64,000 bases of DNA from Lentinula raphanica (taxonomy: Eukaryota > Basidiomycota > Agaricomycetes > Agaricales > Omphalotaceae). Below are positions 12,353 to 22,787 of this stretch, piece after piece. Position 1 is the stretch's first letter. Each line of letters begins with the position of its first letter. The stretch lies in NCBI GenBank assembly GCA_027919835.1, contig JANVFP010000003.1, positions 1,922,001 to 1,986,000 on the forward strand. Direction: 5' to 3'. Under the pieces are notes generated by a model, which was not told where the DNA came from, ran no database searches, and was given only the letters and a program-made list of their open reading frames with translations. Position numbers and translations under genes: made by a program.

Positions 12353-14393
12353 TCCTGTTTCTTCCTCTCATTCAACTCCTCGGAAAAGACGCCAGAAAGC
12401 TCAGGAGGTCTCTTCCGAAGAAGGTTCTACGGAAATTAACCCCTCTGCCTCCCAACTACTCTCTCACAGCTACCAAACAACCGAGGACTGGTATAAATCC
12501 TCCAGTACCAAGAAGGGGTATGCTGGATATGTGAAGAGTGGGAAGAAGTGGGTGCTAGAATGGGCTGCCAATGCTAACTTTGATGCTTCCGAGGACGCAG
12601 ACAACTCTGTGGACACTGAAGGGCTGGCTCATGCTTTCGACAGTATTTCCAAGTATACGCCTATGGCTCTTAGATTACTGACAGCCTACAAGTGTGATCA
12701 TCAAGGGCTCAAGTTCTCTACTGCTGAGGGCATAAGGTCAGCTTTCAAAGACTACTTCGAAAGGTATGTGATATATGTTTCGTCTTAAATATAGAGCCTT
12801 TATCATTCTTGACAGAGTTCTTGGATGCCAGGGAGAGTTCTGGAAGTTCAACTTCCATTCTCTGGAGTGGGAGGGTAATCCAGTCTTCGAAACTGACTAC
12901 AAAGCCTATTATGAGTCGCTCAAGAACAGAGAGAACAGGACTTCCACCTATACTCAGGCTCTTCCCATGCTTCCCGCTGACCTCAAGATTCTGTTCGACT
13001 ATCTAGACTCTTGTGGAGGGAGTGAAGAATTCACTCTAACACAACGTTTGTATTTCAAGGCGTTCTCTTCAACAGCTTTCAACTTGTGGACAAGGTGAGA
13101 CAAGAATGTACCTAACGTCTGGAGTTTCTCTTGAAAGTGACTGACGTTGGGAAAGGAATGATGAACTCATACATTTCATGGTCAAAGACTTGAAGCTCAA
13201 TCTGGTTTCCGGCTCTGGTGTTAGCTACGTAGAATTTCACTTGATTTTTAGGAAAACAAATAAGGATCCCAACAAAGGTGAGTTACAGGACTCGAACCTT
13301 AGTTACAGTTTTCTGAACTTTCACAACTTAGTTCAAGCGTATCGTATACCTCACAATCCTCAACATCCTGAGTTCGATTGCTACACCCATATGACGACTT
13401 GGATGAAGCATCTCCAGGCTCTACTCCAGAGACCGTTGATGGATAGTGATTACGTCTTTCCAGGCATTGCTTCTACTGGGCAGCTGAAGTTTGGGGAGAA
13501 TACGAGTCGTATGGGTATAGAGAATTTGCTGGAAAGGATAGTGGATGCTTCAGGTTTGATGAGCGGAAGAAGGGGAAAGTTTACCACTCATTGTTTCAGA
13601 AGGGGTGGTGCTCAATATCGCTTCATGTGGGCTGACCATAAATGGAGTTTGAAGGCCGTGAAATGGTGGGGAGGTTGGTCCTCAAACGAAAATGTTTGTT
13701 ATTTCTTGCAAGTCCTGTAGTTTGAAGGACTGAACTTTTATTTCCTTTAGGTTGGTACCATAATGCGTTATCTACTGGATGAGCTAATGGCTTACGAGGA
13801 GGGCTTCACAGATATCATGATGCCAGACCGTGCCAGTGCTAGACATGATACGTTCATGGGGACTGGTAACATAGGGGATGCTCTTTCTAGAGATGATATT
13901 CTATCTTTGGAGTATAGAATGATGAAGAAATTTGAGGACATAGTCTACCAGCTTACTCCACCAGCCACACCAGCAAAACAGAGAATTCTTGACTCTGATT
14001 CACTACGAGGTAAGTTTACTCTTACTCTAATTACACCCCTCTAGACTCATACCTACTAAACTAGCTCAACAAAAGAAACCAAGCCGTATACCAGAAGTCA
14101 ACAGTTTGGATGATGTTGTGAGGTATTGGGAAGAAGGTGATACTGGACGTGGCCTTATGACACCACTCAAAGACTGGCGTCATCTTTTCCAAGTGAAGGA
14201 CTACAAGTCTGAAGCTGTTAAGCTCAGCAACATACGCTTTGTCTATGAGGAGTTTTCCATTTATCACCAAGGTTGTTACGATAGCTTCAACATTTCCTTT
14301 CCTGGGTTACGTTTTCATTATACCAAACTTTTACATGCGGTGAGGGAAGCCAGAAAGGCTAGGGGTGAAGCCAAAAGTAGGAGACGAAAATAG
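12237..14393 (+). CDS. Crypton-type tyrosine recombinase with GCR1-like C-terminal domain
   Basis: Site-specific recombinase that would move its element by DNA cutting and rejoining through a covalent tyrosine. Exons (12237)-12763, 12816-13094, 13156-13277, 13332-13693, 13751-14009 and 14065-14393 keep phase, about 625 codons with no stop. The catalytic set is visible: Arg in FNLWTRNDELIHF, Lys in FRKTNKDP, HxxR in TTHCFRRGGAQ, Trp in KWWGGWS and the probable nucleophile Tyr in TIMRYLLDEL. The tail (DDVVRYWEEGDTGRGLMTPL ... HYTKLLHAVREARKARG) resembles the GCR1_C DNA-binding domain found in Cryptons. There is no in-frame ATG at the 5' end of this frame, so the true start probably lies in an upstream exon within the 12044 repeat. 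Confidence 0.82.
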
Positions 14394-15054
14394 GGTACCT
14401 TAGAATTAGAATAATAATACGTTCAAATCCATGCTCTAAGGTTTTATCAACCTACTCAGCTTGCTTAAGTTGCAGCATAACCTTAAAAAGTGAGCGGAGC
14501 GCCTAGCCTTAACCAGTAGAAAAAGCACTATGGCTACTGTCTTAAATTTACACCTCTTATGTAGCTTACTATGTGGTGACTATGCAGCATATCATCATAA
14601 ATTTAAGCAGAATTTAAGCAGAATTTAAGAGAATTTCAAAGCATTTTTGCCATCCAGATGTACCCTTTCACTAACACACGAATATGTTATTTCTCTAATA
14701 CATGTTTGAGGCGGTGTAGCAAACATACTAAGATGAGTTGGTATCTAAGAAAAACAATCTATGACCTACGGTTGGGTGTATGCTAGAACAGTTGATAACC
14801 TATGGATGGGTATGTACATAAAGTTTGAGGTGGAGTAGGAAGCAGACGAGGAGAACGGTCATATTCAGAGAATCGCAGTAGTAGATATTTGTAGTTGTAG
14901 TCGATATCTTAGTACTTATCTTCGGTCGGAGCATTGACTGAGGTGTGTCTGTAGTTGTAGTCGGTGGTCGCCGTTGTCATCAGTCTGAGTGTTGTCGGCC
15001 TTCCTTGTCACGTTGTAGTTGTAGGTCTTAGTCGTAGTGATTTTGTTCCTTGTT
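14394..15054. other. AT-rich and TGTAGT-rich spacer
   Basis: No gene seen. It contains a short direct repeat of AATTTAAGCAG (near 14598-14630) and a TGTAGTTGTAGTCG-like low-complexity tract at 14875-15030. Confidence 0.4.
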
Positions 15055-15192
15055 GTATCCTGAGGTTCAAAGAAAAGTCCAAGAGGAATTGGAATCAGTA
15101 ATTGGAAAAGATCTTCTTCCCTCCTTTGAAGACAGAGATCGATTACCTTATGTCGAGGCAGTCTGCAAAGACTCGAGACTCGTAATGAGATA
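15055..15192 (+). pseudogene. Cytochrome P450 fragment (helix J to K region)
   Basis: One open stretch of about 46 codons reads [17 protein letters not shown], then [19 protein letters not shown]. This is the conserved P450 segment just before the ExxR helix, where VCKETLR is usual. The ExxR motif is lost (KDSRLVMR) and nothing before or after it continues the family. It is a captured or decayed fragment beside the TIR element at 15314. Confidence 0.75.
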
Positions 15193-15313
15193 TCATACGG
15201 TGAATAACTAGTAAGTCGTCGATGTTGTATTCTTCGTGGTAGTCGTTGTTCTTCATCGTCGTTGTTCTTCATCGTAACAGTTCTCTCATTGTTGTACAGC
15301 TGAGGCTGTAAGA

Positions 15314-15881
15314 TTAATGCATAACGACTGGACAACTGTCCCCACTTGTTATGCGTAATGAATGGACAGCTATCCAGTAGATAAATGAATTATCCATATC
15401 TCCTGAAATAGCCATTTTTGGAAAAAACTGACTCCCCCTATAGGGGGTTTTCCATTTTGGTCTATCAATATAACCTCAAATTTTAAACCCTAACCCAACC
15501 CCAACCCCTAACTTAACCCAACCCCAACCCCTAACTTAACTCAACCCCTAACCCCTAACCTAACCCAACCCCTAACCTCCTAACCCAACCCCTAACCTCC
15601 TAACCTAACCCAACACCAACCCCCTAACCCTAACCAACCCTAAACCCCAACCAGCCCTAACCCTAACACAGTCCCTACCAATGAAAATATACCAAACCCT
15701 AACCCCTAACCCAACCCCAACCCCTAACCCTTGCTAACCCAGGTTGGGCACTGAACTATGCTAACCCTAACATAAGGGAGGGGTCTGATTCAGTGCTAAA
15801 TCCCAGTTGTACAGTGGTGGGATAACTGTCCATTCATTACGCATAACGAGTGGGGACAGTTGTCCAGTTGTTATGCATTAA
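15314..15881. mobile_element. 568-bp non-autonomous TIR element with telomere-like core
   Basis: Terminal inverted repeats of about 60 bp: 15314-15375 and 15820-15881. They begin TTAATGCATAAC and differ at only a few positions. TTAA at both outer edges could be a piggyBac-type target duplication or just the TIR ends. It has no coding capacity. The interior holds a palindrome (CCCCCTATAGGGGG, 15434-15447) and degenerate CCCTAA repeats. Confidence 0.82.
15478..15772 (+). repeat. Degenerate telomere-like CCCTAA/CCCCAA repeats
   Basis: About 290 bp of CCCTAAC, CCCCAACCCCTAACT and CCTAACCCAAC variants, related to the fungal telomere repeat TTAGGG read on the other strand. They sit wholly inside the inverted repeats of the 568-bp element, with unique sequence on both sides, so this is not a chromosome end. 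Confidence 0.85.
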
Positions 15882-16139
15882 ACCTACAGCTACAGGTGCA
15901 TGGTCGTAGTATCTCGGAGTTCTCTCGCAGTGTTAGAGTCGTTGTCTTGAGCATCTTGAGTTGTCGTCGTCTGTCGAAGTGTCGTCAGTGGGAGTTGCCT
16001 AATCGTTGTCTGTTGTCATTGGTAGGGGTTCATTTCGGTTGTAGAGGTGGCTGTATGCTCTCTTGAGGTCAAGAACGGTGCAGTACTTGCAGTCCCAAAC
16101 GCTATCGAGGAGGTTGTCAACTAGAGGGAGTGTCGTAGT

Positions 16140-16300
16140 CATCGGGGTTCTCTAATAGTCAGAGTAGTCATAGGTAGTAGAGTTGTTGTCGGTCGGTCAT
16201 TGTCGTCTACGTTCGTAGGTCAGTTGGGGTTCTCTAATATTCAGCGTAGTAGTTGTTGTCGGTCGGTCAGTCATTGTCGTCGTCTACCTTCCATCTTTAA
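16140..16300. repeat. Imperfect direct duplication of about 80 bp
   Basis: Two copies (about 16143-16207 and 16222-16285) share GGGGTTCTCTAATA, then a GTAGT tract and TTGTTGTCGGTCGGTCA. The surrounding 15885-16380 is rich in GTCGTT/GTAGT words and has no gene I can support. Confidence 0.5.
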
Positions 16301-16383
16301 GAACTTGTTACGTGGTTGTTGTCTCTTCGCTTCACGCCCTTGTCATCCTTGTCTTAGATTGATGTTGGAGATGAAGATGGAGC

Positions 16384-17392
16384 CTAAAGAAAGAGGATGA
16401 GGATTAGGAAAGGGAGAACGTGGACAAAGGGGTTGAAGGAGGAGACAGTGATGGGGTAGATGATGATGAAGGAGGTACGACGAAGACGAGGTTGACGCTG
16501 ATACTGAAGAAGAATTGGATTGAGTTTGTGTTTGTGTTTGGGATAGGGATCTGGATAGTGATCGTGATTTGTCTTCCCCGGCTTGTTTTCAATCTCCACT
16601 TTCTCTTCTTGATCCTTACTCTTCCCGGTAGACCCATTAGACTGCGCATCTCCGTCTCCGTTCGACTCCCCCTGCCCCTCCTCCTTCCCATCCTCATACA
16701 CCCCTCCTTCCCACACCCCTCCTCGCTCTCCCCACACAAATACGCACACCAGAATCAGCCACGGAAGCGAAGAATCGGTATCAATCTCTGTCTGAGATTG
16801 GTTTTCTACCGTGAGCAGATCCCGCACGCGCTCGAGTTGGCGGAAGAGTGAAAGTTCGAGTGGAGGCCCCTCGATTACCGCCGACGAGGAACCCGCTCTT
16901 GATCGTTCCGAGAGCTCCGAGGACGACACCGAAGACGAAGACGACATCGACAACGAAGAAGACATCGACAATGAAGAAGACATCGACAATGAAGAAGACA
17001 CGGAAGACGACGAGTCGAAGCCTGATTCAAATTCTTCATCTGTGTTGTTGTATAGCTTCCGCCTTCGTCTCTTACCTCGTCCTCCTTTCGGTGTCTTTCT
17101 CTCTCCCCTGGGTGTAGAACGTGAACGTGGACAGAGGAGGCAAGGGAGACCGGTCTTAGACTTTCTTGAGAGGCTGGCTGATCTCTGTGCAGGAACTTCG
17201 CCTTATCCAAAAAGTCGTGGCGCTAATCTGGACCACAGAAGCGCTGGCACAGCTTTCTTTCTGGACGCTCAAAAAGGCAAACCTTTCGCGTTGGAAAGGT
17301 TTGCCTTTTTGAGCGTCCAGGCTAAGCGCCCGACGACCAACTCGCTTGATCGCTGTTCGTGGTAGCGCCCCAAGCCTCTTTCCTTCTCTCTC
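16384..17392. other. Low-complexity tract upstream of the dioxygenase gene
   Basis: Frames are open on both strands, but they are driven by composition and by four 18-bp repeats (16946-17000) that read EDIDNE on the plus strand and SLSMSS on the minus. A plus-strand frame 16811-17365 is open across the hairpin at 17261. I cannot tell whether it is a real gene, a 5' leader or chance. Confidence 0.35.
17261..17320. repeat. Perfect 27-bp inverted repeat with 6-nt loop
   Basis: Arms 17261-17287 and 17294-17320 are exact reverse complements and begin CTGGACGCTCAAAAAGG. The loop is GCGTTG. It lies 73 bp before the dioxygenase start, so its transcript could fold into a long hairpin. Confidence 0.95.
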
Positions 17393-20300
17393 ATGTCTCA
17401 AATATTTTTCTCGGCTTCTCAGCTTAGCTCCTTGCTGGAACTTTTTTCCAGGCTAGGTCCAGACCTCCCCAACAACTTGAGGGATTTGGTGACGCCGGTT
17501 CGAATGCAACTTAGGCTTTTGAGTCCTGGGCCTACCAGTTCTGAAATCCCAGGACCCTCCTCCTACCTTCTCACTGCTAGTTCTGATGCTAGGATGCCTG
17601 GACCTGGGCTAGACGCGTTCTTAGCGAAAATAAACCAGGTAGTCCAGCCGGTGGAAGATCTTTCGCCTATTATCGTGAGTTGTCCGAAGTTTTCTTTTTT
17701 ACCTACCTCACTCACCCTCTTTTGCAACAGGAATACGCGTCTTCGAAGGCTCTTCATCCTCTGACTCCACCTGCAACCCAACTGGGCCAATCTCTGGGAC
17801 CCTCGAGTGCTCTTTCCCCTGTTAATTCGACCCCTCGGAGTCCCGGACTCGTACTCTTCGCGTCATCAGGTAATAAAAGAGACGTAGCAACTCAAGTAGA
17901 GGACAGTTTGGTTGTTCCTGTGAGTTGAGAAGAACGTTGGAGTTTTTCTGTTGCTTATGCTCTTTCTTTGCAGGAGTCCGCATATTCGCAGGAGTACGCG
18001 TCTTCAAACGCTCTTCAACTTACGATGAGACTGTCCGACCGCGAAAGAAGCTCCCCAGCTCTCAACGCGCTTGATTTACCCTTCAGACGTCCGTTCAACC
18101 TAGAACGTAGAATCTCCGGCCCACAAGAGAGATTTTACCCTCTAGAAGAGAGTGTCGGCGGTGAAAGGGAATCTGAGAGAGCCCGGCCTCTGTCCAGAAC
18201 GATTCGCCTGCCAGTAGGAAGACCAGGAGCTCCCTACGAAATTGAAAACGTGGAAGAAGGTGTCGGCGGAGAACGTGACGGAGTTTTTTCTGAACTGTCC
18301 AAGCTTTCTTTCAAAGGTGAGCTACTCTTACTCTCTTACCCAAGTACCTATCTAACAAACACACTTTCCTTACTTTAGGACCTCTATATGATACTGCACA
18401 TTCCCAATCCCCACCACCCTCTCATACCCCCACTCTGGCATATTCAACCGCACTCTCACATCCACCTAAGCTTCAGCATTCCCCCATACCCCCACCCCTC
18501 GACAGCCTCCCATTACGCGTTCGCCTACTATGGCAGGTTCGCCTCGTCCTCGTACGCCTGGTTCGCCTACGGTGGAACTTACACCACGTCCTCGAACGCC
18601 GCTTTCGCCAAGTTCGCCTACGATGGAAACGCCACGTTCTCGTTCGCCTACGTTGGCACCGTTGGCTGATTCACCTCGTCCTCGAACGCCTCGTCGTCGT
18701 ACGCCACTTTCGCGAAGTTCCCCTACGATTCTGTTGGCTGATTCACCTCGTCCTCGAACGCCTCGTCGTCGTACGCCACTTTCGTGAAGTTCCCCTACGA
18801 TTGAAACGCCACGTTCTCGTTCGCCTACGACGGAACTTTCGCCTCGTTCGCCTACGTTGGCACCGTTGGCTGATTCACCTCGTTCTCCAACTCTTTTGCC
18901 TAGTCTGGCTCTTTCCTCAACAGTAGGATGTACCCCCAGTTCTCCCACTCTGGCCCTTTCCCCTATGCAAGTATTCACGCCTGAGGAGGATGACCAGTGC
19001 TGTGCTCCAGATGGTTTACCCTCCTCCTTCTGGCCAATATCTTCTTTCGAAGAAGACTTGGACAATCTCTTGTTATCTTTGATCCAAGATGAACAAGACA
19101 AAGGTGATTCACCCCAAGCTCTAGACAGCTCCTATGGGGCTTCTTCATCTCAAAAACGTCCACGTCCTGGAAGAAGAAGAAGAAGAAGAAGACTTAGGTG
19201 GAGCAGGTGAAGAAGAGAACAGTGCGGGGGATGGTCCAGACAACGTCCTAGCCGGGGGTGGTCCAGATGATGGTGCTGGTCAAGGTCCCAACCCTGGTCC
19301 AGCCCCTCGAAACACCTGTGGAAGAGGAGGGGCTGCAGCTCAACGAAAACGTAGGAGGGTTGGCAGGGGTTTGGAAGAAGAGACAGACTCAGATCCTTCT
19401 GAAGACCTGGGACAGGCACCTTCCTCCTCTGAAGGGGCCAGTGGTCCTTTTGGGGAAGGAGTGGGTGGAGCAGGAGGAGAAGGTGGAGGACTAGGTGGAG
19501 GACTCGGTGGAGGAGTCAGTGGAGCAGGAAGGGAAGGACCAGGGGGAGGAGGTGAAGAAACCCAGGGCTTAGAAGATGGTTTCCTCTACGAAGCCACAGA
19601 TAAGCCACGCAGACCACCTAAGCATGTTACGGACAGTGGTCTAGCTTTGATGTTGAGGCTGACTGGAGGTACTTCCTGGGGGAGTGATCAATGGGTGGCT
19701 GAGATGTGTAAGATTGTTTACGGTACTAAATGGGAAGAAGAAGGTTGTGCTTTCAGCACAGATTCTCTTCTTCATCTTGCTCAGAGATGTAACAGAGCAG
19801 AGAAGATTGAAGCCTCTTCTATCTTGGTTAGGATGATGTGTGAGCTATCTTTCGCTGCCAAAATTAACTCGTACATCTTCAAGTTGCCTTCTCTACCTCT
19901 CTAATAGATTGTTCTAGATTTTTATATGAGAACAAGACTCTTGAAGAACCTATATCCAGTGCCTATCCTTCCATACTCAAGATTGAGCAGCAGGGTATAT
20001 CACGCCAGAAGATGCATGATTGGCTTAACGCTGGCTCAAGATGGGCAAGATTAGCTGGTGCAGGTGAGTAATTCTATCTCTCTTGACATTATCTTGTTCT
20101 AACAGCCACATCTTCTTGAAGGAACTATTTATCTCTTAGTTATTATTGCCTCTCAGCCTGGTCTTGCTGCAAAGTTGAAGTCTAAGGCTTTAGTTGCTCA
20201 GGTTCTTTTTGAACTCTGTAATGAAATACGCTTTCCTCAAGATCCTTGTTAGTCCAAAATCTCTTTCTTAAGCTATATCTTGGAAACTTACTTCAATTAG

Positions 20301-21979
20301 TGAACCTGACTTTTGTCTCCCAACGTCTTGCGCCAGCTATTTTAAAACTCCAAAAAGCTATTCCTCTTAGAATACCTGTCCTCTTCTCACCAACTTCCTC
20401 TCAAACTGAAGTTGCTGGTACCTTCCTTGACTGCCAAGACGTTGTGATGAGTGATAGATATTTTGATAGTTTCCATTCAAGGTATATTGATTTCTTTTCA
20501 CAAATCTGTCTGCTGTCTAAACAAAACTCTAGAGCTTTCATTACTCTTCAACGCAGTAAAACTCTCTGGGCTGAATGTCTATCTTATTCATGTTCCTTGC
20601 AGAACATTGATGATTTCTGCTTTGACCTAGTCACTCAAAGTCATCTAACTCAGCAAGGAATATCTGAGAGTGTTGCTTCTCAGATACCACAACTCAACTT
20701 TCACTTTGTGGATAGCTTTGAGATATCTGATGATGAAGTCAAACTTCAGAGTTGGTTTAAAGAAACTTCCATTCCATCCAAACTTCCTTTTTCTGCTTCT
20801 AAGTCTGCTAGAACAAAGTGGACTGAAAAGCAAAGAAAAGGAGCTTCTGAAGCTATTGAGGTAGATAGCATGAGTACTCTGCAGGAACAGGTAAGAATTT
20901 TTAAAGTTTTTATCTTGTAACATCCTTTAACCAATATTAGTTGAAAACCAGATACGACAAATATTCTGGAGAGCTCCTCAAAAATAAGAAGTGGTTGAAA
21001 ATACCTTCTTCTCTCTTTGCCAAGTAAGTTTCTTTTTGCTGTTGTTTTTCTCTTACTTTTAACTTATTTTTTCTAGTCAAGGACTGGAAATTAGAGATCA
21101 AGATGGCCAGCTCATAGTGGATGTCAACAGCACTCTCAGCTCCAATAAAAGGCAGAATCTACTGATGAGTTTACTGGCCTGGAGTAGAGCTGCAAGTTCT
21201 ACTATCTCTGGGGTTGAGTTAGTCAGCAAAAATTCAAGGGAAGTTTCTGGCTTTACTGCCTTGCATTTTACTTTTTTTGGCAAGTATGGACCAGATGTAA
21301 GTCTTCCCCCTTCATAATAAATAGCTGTTTAAACGCTGTTTTAATATTTGAAATATTTAGGGAAAATTGGCTCCAAAAGGAACTCATCCCCTGTATTTGA
21401 GAAGAAAAGGTGGCAAACATACCAATACTTCCCAGTTTCAAGTCCATGCTTCTCAGGATATGCAAACATTTGCTGAGGAATGGGATCTTTTATGCTGTTG
21501 CCTAGAAGATGTCATTGAAGAGGTTGTAGCAAAAGTATGTTTATTTTTGAGACTTACTTTTTTTGGTATCAATAAATCACTTTATATAGACCCTCAAACA
21601 TCATTCAGACTTTTTTGAGGACATAGAAGCAGAGATTGACATTGTACCTCTCTATGATTCCACCCCAGCACGTCCTTTCAGAAGTGTTGTGGTAAATCTC
21701 AATTACTCCACAACAGCTCATAGAGATAAAGGTGATAGATCAGGTTGTATTGTTCTTGTGATTGGTGATTTTGCTGGAGGAGACTTATGCTTATATGAGC
21801 CCAAGTTGACTCTTGAAGTAAAAAATGGGGATTTTGTTGTCTTTCCTTCAAAAACTTATACTCATTTCAATCTTCATTATGAAGGAATTAGGTCATCTTT
21901 AGTACTTCATTCTGACAAAGAGGGATTTTCTTATCAGAAAGATGGGAATGGGTGGATGTCTAATGTTTTTGTACTGTAA
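17393..21979 (+). CDS. TET/JBP-type 2-oxoglutarate/Fe(II) dioxygenase (one in-frame TGA)
   Basis: Members of this family oxidise 5-methylcytosine (or thymine in JBP) in DNA. I read 12 exons: 17393-17674, 17731-17919, 17974-18316, 18477-19103, 19198-19870, 19918-20063, 20122-20247, 20301-20890, 20941-21023, 21077-21296, 21361-21534 and 21590-21979. Together they give 1281 codons in one phase. The C-terminal catalytic fold has HxD in TTAHRDKGD, DFAGGDLCLYEP, NGDFVVFPS, the distal His in YTHFNLHYEG and the 2-oxoglutarate Arg in GIRSSLVLHSDK. The N-terminal 600 residues are Ser/Pro- and Gly-rich low complexity. Codon 375 is TGA (18785-18787). The exon 3-4 join is the least certain: an acceptor at 18378 would leave a 1-nt shift. 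Confidence 0.82.
18662..18802 (+). repeat. 72-bp tandem duplication carrying the nonsense change
   Basis: Two copies with a 72-bp period encode an ADSPRPRTPRRRTPLS repeat of the dioxygenase. Over about 68 bp they differ at one base: TCGCGAAG in the first, TCGTGAAG in the second. The second copy thus has TGA at 18785-18787 where the first has CGA. Confidence 0.93.
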
Positions 21980-22055
21980 ATTTTGTTATCTTCAGATTAC
22001 ACACAAAATTGGCGCAAACCATATAATCTCAGAGACATTCTTCATCCATACTGAG

Positions 22056-22660
22056 ATGTCAAAAAATTACACTTGTGAAAGAACATGTAGAAATTTGACA
22101 TATACTATAGAGACCTGTCATAAATGCACACTTTAAACAAATGTGTAAAAATAAAACACATACAGCACTGAGGTGTTATAAATGCACACTTTAAACAAAT
22201 GTGTAAAGATTATACACAAACAGCACTGAGGTGTCAAAGAATGACACTTGTGAAAGAACCTGTAAAAATTTGACATATTCTATAGAGACCTGTCATAATT
22301 GCATACTTTAAACAAATGTGTAAAAATAAAACACTTACAGCACTGAGGTGTCAAAAAAATTACACTTGTGAAAGAACATGTAAAAATTTGACATATACTA
22401 TAGAGACCTGTCATAAATGCACACTTCAAACAAATGTGTAAAAATAAAACACATACAGCACTGAGGTGTCATAAATGCACACTTTGAACAAATGTGTAAA
22501 GACTATACACATACAGCACTGAAGTGTCAAAAAATGACACTTGTGAAGGAACCTGTAAGAATTTGACATATACTATAGAGAGCTGTCATAATTGAACACT
22601 TCAAATGAATGTGTAAAAATAAAACATATACAGCACTGAGCTGTTAAAAAATCACCCCTT
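22056..22660. repeat. Satellite of two 58-60-bp monomers with A-B-B-A-B order, twice
   Basis: Monomer A starts TGTCAAAAAATTACACTTG and ends CTATAGAGACC. Monomer B starts TGTCATAAATGCACACTT and ends CAGCACTGAGG. The order is A B B A B (from 22056) and again A B B A B (from about 22348), plus a partial A, giving a higher-order period near 292 bp. It fills the gap between the dioxygenase stop (21979) and the gene X start (22788). Each monomer has internal dyads (for example TGTCA...TGACA and ACACTT...AATGTGT). Confidence 0.9.
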
Positions 22661-22787
22661 ATTTGAACAAACAAATACTAACAAATCAGGCTTCCTTTAA
22701 CATTATCAGTAACCATCATCACCTCTATCTGAATTCTGAACTCTTCAATTCTTTTTACACTTCTTTTCACACCAGTCATTATAAACG

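Noticed and set aside
12237..14393. Starship captain (DUF3435) recombinase
   Set aside because: The C-terminal region resembles GCR1_C as in Cryptons, and no other Starship hallmark is seen; the island may still be a cargo-bearing element.
15478..15772. Chromosome end or telomere addition site
   Set aside because: The repeats are degenerate and lie inside matched inverted repeats with unique DNA on both sides.
16384..17001. Minus-strand frame with SLSMSS repeats and a hydrophobic stretch
   Set aside because: Composition-driven; the repeats are the antisense of 18-bp acidic repeats, and I found no family signature or splice-supported continuation.
19104..19197. Frameshift in the dioxygenase at the GAA microsatellite
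   Set aside because: A 94-nt GTGATT...TTAG intron restores the frame exactly on both sides, so no frameshift is needed.
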